Assembly: GCF_001713455.1 (NCBI RefSeq)
Contig: NZ_CP016464.1
Location: 1,115,501 to 1,179,500 of the forward strand
Source: Bosea sp. RAC05
GTDB taxonomy: Bacteria; Pseudomonadota; Alphaproteobacteria; Rhizobiales; Beijerinckiaceae
Length of the DNA: 64,000 nt
Reading direction: 5' to 3'
The translations under genes and the position numbers were made by a program. The notes below the pieces were generated by a model. It was given only the letters and a program-made list of their open reading frames with translations, was not told the DNA's origin and did not search any database. Below, piece after piece: positions 60,479 through 64,000 of this stretch (its first letter is position 1; each line of letters begins with the position of its first letter).

Positions 60479-62005
60479 ATGAAAATCCGCGCTCAGATCG
60501 GCATGGTGCTGAATCTCGACAAATGCATCGGCTGCCACACCTGTTCGGTGACCTGCAAGAACGTTTGGACTAACCGGGAGGGCATGGAATACGCCTGGTT
60601 CAATAACGTCGAGACCAAGCCCGGCATCGGCTACCCGAAGGACTGGGAAAACCAGGACAAGTGGAAGGGCGGCTGGCGCCGCAAGGCGAACGGCAAGATC
60701 GAACCGAAGATCGGCGGCAAATGGCGGATCCTGGCGAACATCTTCGCCAATCCGAACATGCCCGAGATCGACGACTACTATGAGCCGTTCACCTTCGATT
60801 ACGAGCATCTCCAGAAGGCGCCCGAGCTGGAAGCCTTCCCCACGGCGCGCCCGCGTTCGCTGATCACCGGCGAGCGCATGGAGAAGATCGAATGGGGGCC
60901 GAACTGGGAGGAGATCCTGGGCGGCGAATTCGCCAAGCGCTCCAAGGATGCCAATTTCGAGGGCATCCAGAAGGAGATGTACGGCCAGTTCGAAAACACC
61001 TTCATGATGTACCTGCCGAGGCTGTGCGAGCACTGCCTCAACCCGACTTGCGCCGCCGCCTGCCCCTCGGGCGCGATCTATAAGCGCGAGGAGGACGGCA
61101 TTGTCCTGATCGACCAGGACAAGTGCCGTGGCTGGCGCATGTGCGTCTCGGGCTGCCCCTACAAGAAGATCTATTTCAACTGGTCGTCGGGCAAGTCTGA
61201 GAAGTGCATCTTCTGCTACCCCCGCATCGAGGCCGGCCAGCCGACGGTCTGCTCGGAAACCTGCGTCGGTCGCATCCGCTATCTCGGCGTGATGCTCTAT
61301 GACGCCGACGGGATAGAAGAGGCGGCCTCGACGGCGTCCGACCAGGACCTCTACGAGGCGCAGCTCAAGATCTTCATGGATCCCAATGATCCCGCGGTGA
61401 TCGCCCAGGCGCGCGCCGACGGCATCTCCGAAGCCTGGTTGGAGGCAGCGCGCCAGTCGCCGATCTGGAAGATGGCGATGGAATGGAAGGTCGCCTTCCC
61501 GCTGCACCCGGAATACCGCACCCTGCCGATGGTCTGGTACGTGCCGCCGCTCTCCCCGATCACGGCGGCGGCGGAAGCCGGCAAGATGGGCATCGATGGC
61601 GGCATGCCCGACGTCAAATCGCTGCGCATTCCGCTCAAATACCTCGCCAATCTGCTGACGGCGGGCGACGAGGCCCCGATAGCGACCGGGCTGGAGCGGA
61701 TGCTGGCGATGCGCGCCTACATGCGCGCCAAGACGGTGGACGGCGTCCTCGACGAGGCCATCGCCCGGCGCGTCGGCCTCACCGGCGCGCAGATCGAGCA
61801 GATGTACCACATCATGGCGATCGCCAATTACGAGGACCGCTTCGTCATTCCGACGACCCATCGGGAGGTGACGCAGGACGCCTACGAGCTTCGCGGAAGT
61901 TGCGGCTTCTCCTTCGGCGATGGCTGCCTGCCGAGCGACGACAAGGTCAACCTGTTCGGCGGCATCAAGCTCAAGAACGACAAGCCCAAGATGGGAGCGC
62001 TCTGA
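60479..62005 (+). CDS. narH: Respiratory nitrate reductase beta subunit
   Basis: A 508-residue iron-sulfur subunit. Ligands for the four clusters are in CIGCHTCSVTCKNVW, CEHCLNPTCAAACPSGAIY, CRGWRMCVSGCPYKK and CIFCYPRIEAG with CSETCVGRIRYLG. The Trp in CRGW in place of Cys marks the [3Fe-4S] cluster typical of NarH. It carries electrons from NarI haems to NarG. It starts 14 bases after narG and ends 1 base before narJ. Confidence 0.97.
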   Translation: MKIRAQIGMVLNLDKCIGCHTCSVTCKNVWTNREGMEYAWFNNVETKPGIGYPKDWENQDKWKGGWRRKANGKIEPKIGGKWRILANIFANPNMPEIDDYYEPFTFDYEHLQKAPELEAFPTARPRSLITGERMEKIEWGPNWEEILGGEFAKRSKDANFEGIQKEMYGQFENTFMMYLPRLCEHCLNPTCAAACPSGAIYKREEDGIVLIDQDKCRGWRMCVSGCPYKKIYFNWSSGKSEKCIFCYPRIEAGQPTVCSETCVGRIRYLGVMLYDADGIEEAASTASDQDLYEAQLKIFMDPNDPAVIAQARADGISEAWLEAARQSPIWKMAMEWKVAFPLHPEYRTLPMVWYVPPLSPITAAAEAGKMGIDGGMPDVKSLRIPLKYLANLLTAGDEAPIATGLERMLAMRAYMRAKTVDGVLDEAIARRVGLTGAQIEQMYHIMAIANYEDRFVIPTTHREVTQDAYELRGSCGFSFGDGCLPSDDKVNLFGGIKLKNDKPKMGAL

Positions 62006-62006
62006 G

Positions 62007-62768
62007 ATGAAGACGCTGAAGGTCCTCTCCGCCCTCCTGTCCTACCCGACCGAGGAGCTCCTTGCCGCCCGCGACGAGCTGATCGGCGTGCTCGAGCGCG
62101 AGGCCGTGCTGCCGCGTGCGGAGCGCCGTGCCTTGGCGCTCCTGATCGACGACATCGCCGCTGGCGACCTGATGGACATGCAGGAACGCTATATCCTGCT
62201 GTTTGATCGGACGCGGGCGCTCTCGCTGCATCTGTTCGAGCATGTCCATGGCGAAAGCCGCGACCGCGGTCAGGCCATGGTCGATCTGATCAAGGTCTAC
62301 GAGGACGGCGGCTACACGCCGACGGTGACGGAACTCCCGGACTTCCTGCCGCTCTTCCTCGAATTCGCTGCGACACGGACGGCCGCCGAGGCGATCGAAC
62401 TGATCGGCCAGCCGGGGCATGTCTTTGCGGCGCTGCGCGAGCGCCTGCGCAAGCGCAGCTCGCCCTATGAGGCGGTCTTCTCCGCGCTCGCCCGGCTGAG
62501 CCAGGCCCGGCCCGACGCGGCGATGATCGAACGGCTGCTGGCCGAGCCCGATCCGGAGCCCGACGATCTCGAAGCGCTGGATGCGGCCTGGGCCGAGGAG
62601 GAGGTTCTGTTCGGCCCAGGCGCCGCCGCCGAGGACTGCGGAAAGGACACGCTGTCGGCGAAGCTGCGCCAGGCGCGCCGGCCCGCGCCCGGGCTTGAGC
62701 CCGTTCCCGGAGCCGGCCCCCGTATGACCGTCACCCATTCCGGCATCACGACCCGCACGGGAGCCTGA
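62007..62768 (+). CDS. narJ: Nitrate reductase molybdenum cofactor assembly chaperone
   Basis: A 253-residue all-helical chaperone starting MKTLKVLSALLSYPTEEL, with the conserved RYILLFDRTRALSLHLFEHV and GGYTPTVTELPDFLPLFLEF segments. It inserts the cofactor into NarG before membrane docking and is not part of the final enzyme. The C-terminal 40 residues (PAPGLEPVPGAGPR) are low-complexity and longer than in many relatives. Confidence 0.95.
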   Translation: MKTLKVLSALLSYPTEELLAARDELIGVLEREAVLPRAERRALALLIDDIAAGDLMDMQERYILLFDRTRALSLHLFEHVHGESRDRGQAMVDLIKVYEDGGYTPTVTELPDFLPLFLEFAATRTAAEAIELIGQPGHVFAALRERLRKRSSPYEAVFSALARLSQARPDAAMIERLLAEPDPEPDDLEALDAAWAEEEVLFGPGAAAEDCGKDTLSAKLRQARRPAPGLEPVPGAGPRMTVTHSGITTRTGA

Positions 62769-62773
62769 AGACC

Positions 62774-63505
62774 ATGCGCGACACGATCTTTCACATCCTC
62801 TTCGTCTGGTACCCTTACGTCTGCCTGTCGGCCTTCATCTTCGGCTCGATCATCCGGTTCGACCGCGAGCAGTACACGTGGAAGGCGTCGTCCAGCCAGA
62901 TGCTGCGCAAGAAGCAGCTCTCGCTGGGCTCCAACCTCTTCCACATCGGCATTCTCTTCCTGCTGATGGGTCACACGGTCGGGCTTCTGACGCCCACCGC
63001 GCTCTACACGCTGGTGATCACGCCCGAGCAGAAGCAGTTCATCGCGATCGTGGCCGGTGGCGTGGCGGGGGTGATCTGCTTCGTCGGCCTGTCGCTGCTC
63101 CTGCACCGGCGGCTGTTCGACGCGCGCATCCGCCAGACCTCGACCTATATGGACCTCGGCGTTTTGGGGATCCTCTGGGTCCAGCTCGTGCTCGGTCTGG
63201 TGACGCTGCCCTATTCCTTCAGCCATCACGATGCCTCGGTCATGCTGGTGCTGTCGCATTGGGCGCAGGGCATCCTGACGGTCCAGCCGGTTGATGCGCA
63301 GACCCTTCAGGGCCTGAACTGGCCCTATCTGGTCCATCTCGTCCTCGGCATGACGATCTTCCTGATCTTCCCATTCTCGCGGCTGGTCCACATCTGGTCC
63401 GCCCCGGTCTGGTATCTCGGTCGCAAGGGCTACCAAGTCGTCCGGACCCGCCGCGTGCTGACGGCTGGACCGTCGGCCCGCTCCCCCAACCAGCCGGCGG
63501 AGTGA
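62774..63505 (+). CDS. narI: Respiratory nitrate reductase gamma subunit (cytochrome b)
   Basis: A 243-residue, five-helix membrane subunit. The two b haems are bound by His in LFHIGILFLLMGHTVG and in YLVHLVLGMTIFL with LVHIWSAPVWY. It oxidises quinol at the periplasmic face and feeds NarH. It begins 5 bases after narJ. Confidence 0.96.
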   Translation: MRDTIFHILFVWYPYVCLSAFIFGSIIRFDREQYTWKASSSQMLRKKQLSLGSNLFHIGILFLLMGHTVGLLTPTALYTLVITPEQKQFIAIVAGGVAGVICFVGLSLLLHRRLFDARIRQTSTYMDLGVLGILWVQLVLGLVTLPYSFSHHDASVMLVLSHWAQGILTVQPVDAQTLQGLNWPYLVHLVLGMTIFLIFPFSRLVHIWSAPVWYLGRKGYQVVRTRRVLTAGPSARSPNQPAE

Positions 63506-63509
63506 GATC

Positions 63510-64000
63510 ATGACCGACGCCACAGCCTCCGCCTGCGCCGTCAAGCCGGCCGTCTCGCACAAGCCGAAGACCGTCAGCGTCAATGGCGTCGCCATCGCCC
63601 GCGCCGCCATCGCGCAGGAGACGCAAAACCATCCGGCCGCAAAGCCGATCGAGGCCTGGCAGGCTGCCGCCCATGCCCTGGTCGTGCGTGAACTGCTGCT
63701 GCAGGAGGCGCGCCGGATCGGATTGTCTCCCGCGCCGGCGCAGGACGGGGAGGGCAGGCGAGAGACCGAGGAGGAGGCGCTGATCCGCCAGCTCGTTGAA
63801 GACGAGGTGGTGACGCCACAGGCCGACGAGGCCAGCTGCCGGCGCTATTTCGATGCCAACCGCATCCGCTTCCAGTCGCCTGCGATCATCGAGGCGCGCC
63901 ACATCCTGCTGCCGGCGGCGCCGGGCGACGCGCCGGCCCGGATGGAGGCGAGCCGCCAGGCCTCGCTGCTGATCCTGCAGATCCAGCAGGATCCCGGCTG
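63510..64000 (+). CDS. Parvulin-type peptidyl-prolyl isomerase (NifM/PpiC-like), N-terminal part
   Basis: The first 163 residues are visible: an N-terminal helical chaperone-like region (AWQAAAHALVVRELLLQEA) and the beginning of a parvulin domain (EARHILLPAAPGD). No signal peptide is seen, so it is probably cytoplasmic. It follows narI by 4 bases; a parvulin gene after narGHJI is a known arrangement, presumably for folding the nitrate reductase. The rest lies beyond the window edge. Confidence 0.88.
   Translation, partial: MTDATASACAVKPAVSHKPKTVSVNGVAIARAAIAQETQNHPAAKPIEAWQAAAHALVVRELLLQEARRIGLSPAPAQDGEGRRETEEEALIRQLVEDEVVTPQADEASCRRYFDANRIRFQSPAIIEARHILLPAAPGDAPARMEASRQASLLILQIQQDPG

Overview
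The window is high-GC, densely packed DNA with alphaproteobacterial gene families: Bug/TctC and Liv-type transporters, CoxLMS-type molybdenum hydroxylases, and narK-narGHJI with a parvulin gene. I infer a member of the Hyphomicrobiales, possibly Bosea-like. That is a guess from gene content, because there is no rRNA or other taxonomic marker here.

Layout. (1) 1-4026: the end of an HlyD/FtsX/ATPase export operon (minus strand, cut by the window edge) and a small cupin gene. (2) 4045-41750: a tandem array of integrated DNA. Three truncated copies of the 3' end of a tRNA gene (probably tRNA-Leu) lie in direct orientation at 4249, 11665 and 41733. Each has an integrase start or integrase remnant 77-90 bp to its left. 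They bound a 7.4 kb element (4249-11682) carrying an apparently intact tyrosine integrase, a serine recombinase with a dyad-rich upstream region, a ParB-like protein and a membrane ClpP-like protein. They also bound a 30 kb catabolic island (11665-41750). (3) The catabolic island starts with a hipBA module that has two well-formed operators. It then carries two divergent gene sets. The minus-strand set is ubiD, araC, coxL-coxG fusion, coxM, coxS, acyl-CoA synthetase, crotonase, thioesterase, livJHMGF and a hydrolase. The plus-strand set is lysR, aldehyde dehydrogenase, ubiX, a TIGR02444-like gene, a second livJ-livH-livMG-livF set and an SDR. A second araC and a sterol-desaturase-like hydroxylase close the island. 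The combination of Mo dehydrogenase, CoA ligase, crotonase, UbiD/UbiX and aldehyde dehydrogenase closely resembles the hmfABCDE/hmfFG pathway for furoic acid and furan dicarboxylate, which is my main functional hypothesis. (4) 41915-45599: a chromate-resistance operon (chrB, chrA) with a small secreted protein and an ATP-grasp-like protein. (5) 45734-50088: a nickel/cobalt homeostasis cluster with NicO and NreB-like exporters, a CsoR/RcnR-family sensor with a G-tract operator, and divergent His-rich, HupE-like and membrane-anchored proteins. (6) 50104-50450: remnant of a CorC/HlyC gene. (7) 50653-64000: molybdenum cofactor genes moeA and moaA, a cysteine-free Crp/Fnr regulator, a double NarK, narGHJI and a parvulin-type isomerase running off the window.

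How it fits together: moeA/moaA serve the molybdenum cofactor needed by NarGHI and also by the island's CoxLMS-type enzyme. A perfect FNR/Dnr-type box precedes narK, and a near match precedes the regulator gene itself. Metal efflux, nitrate respiration and imported catabolism suggest a soil or waste-site bacterium with repeated acquisition at one tRNA locus. The livF gene of the first Liv system carries an in-frame amber codon, so that transporter may be failing or may borrow an ATPase from the second system.
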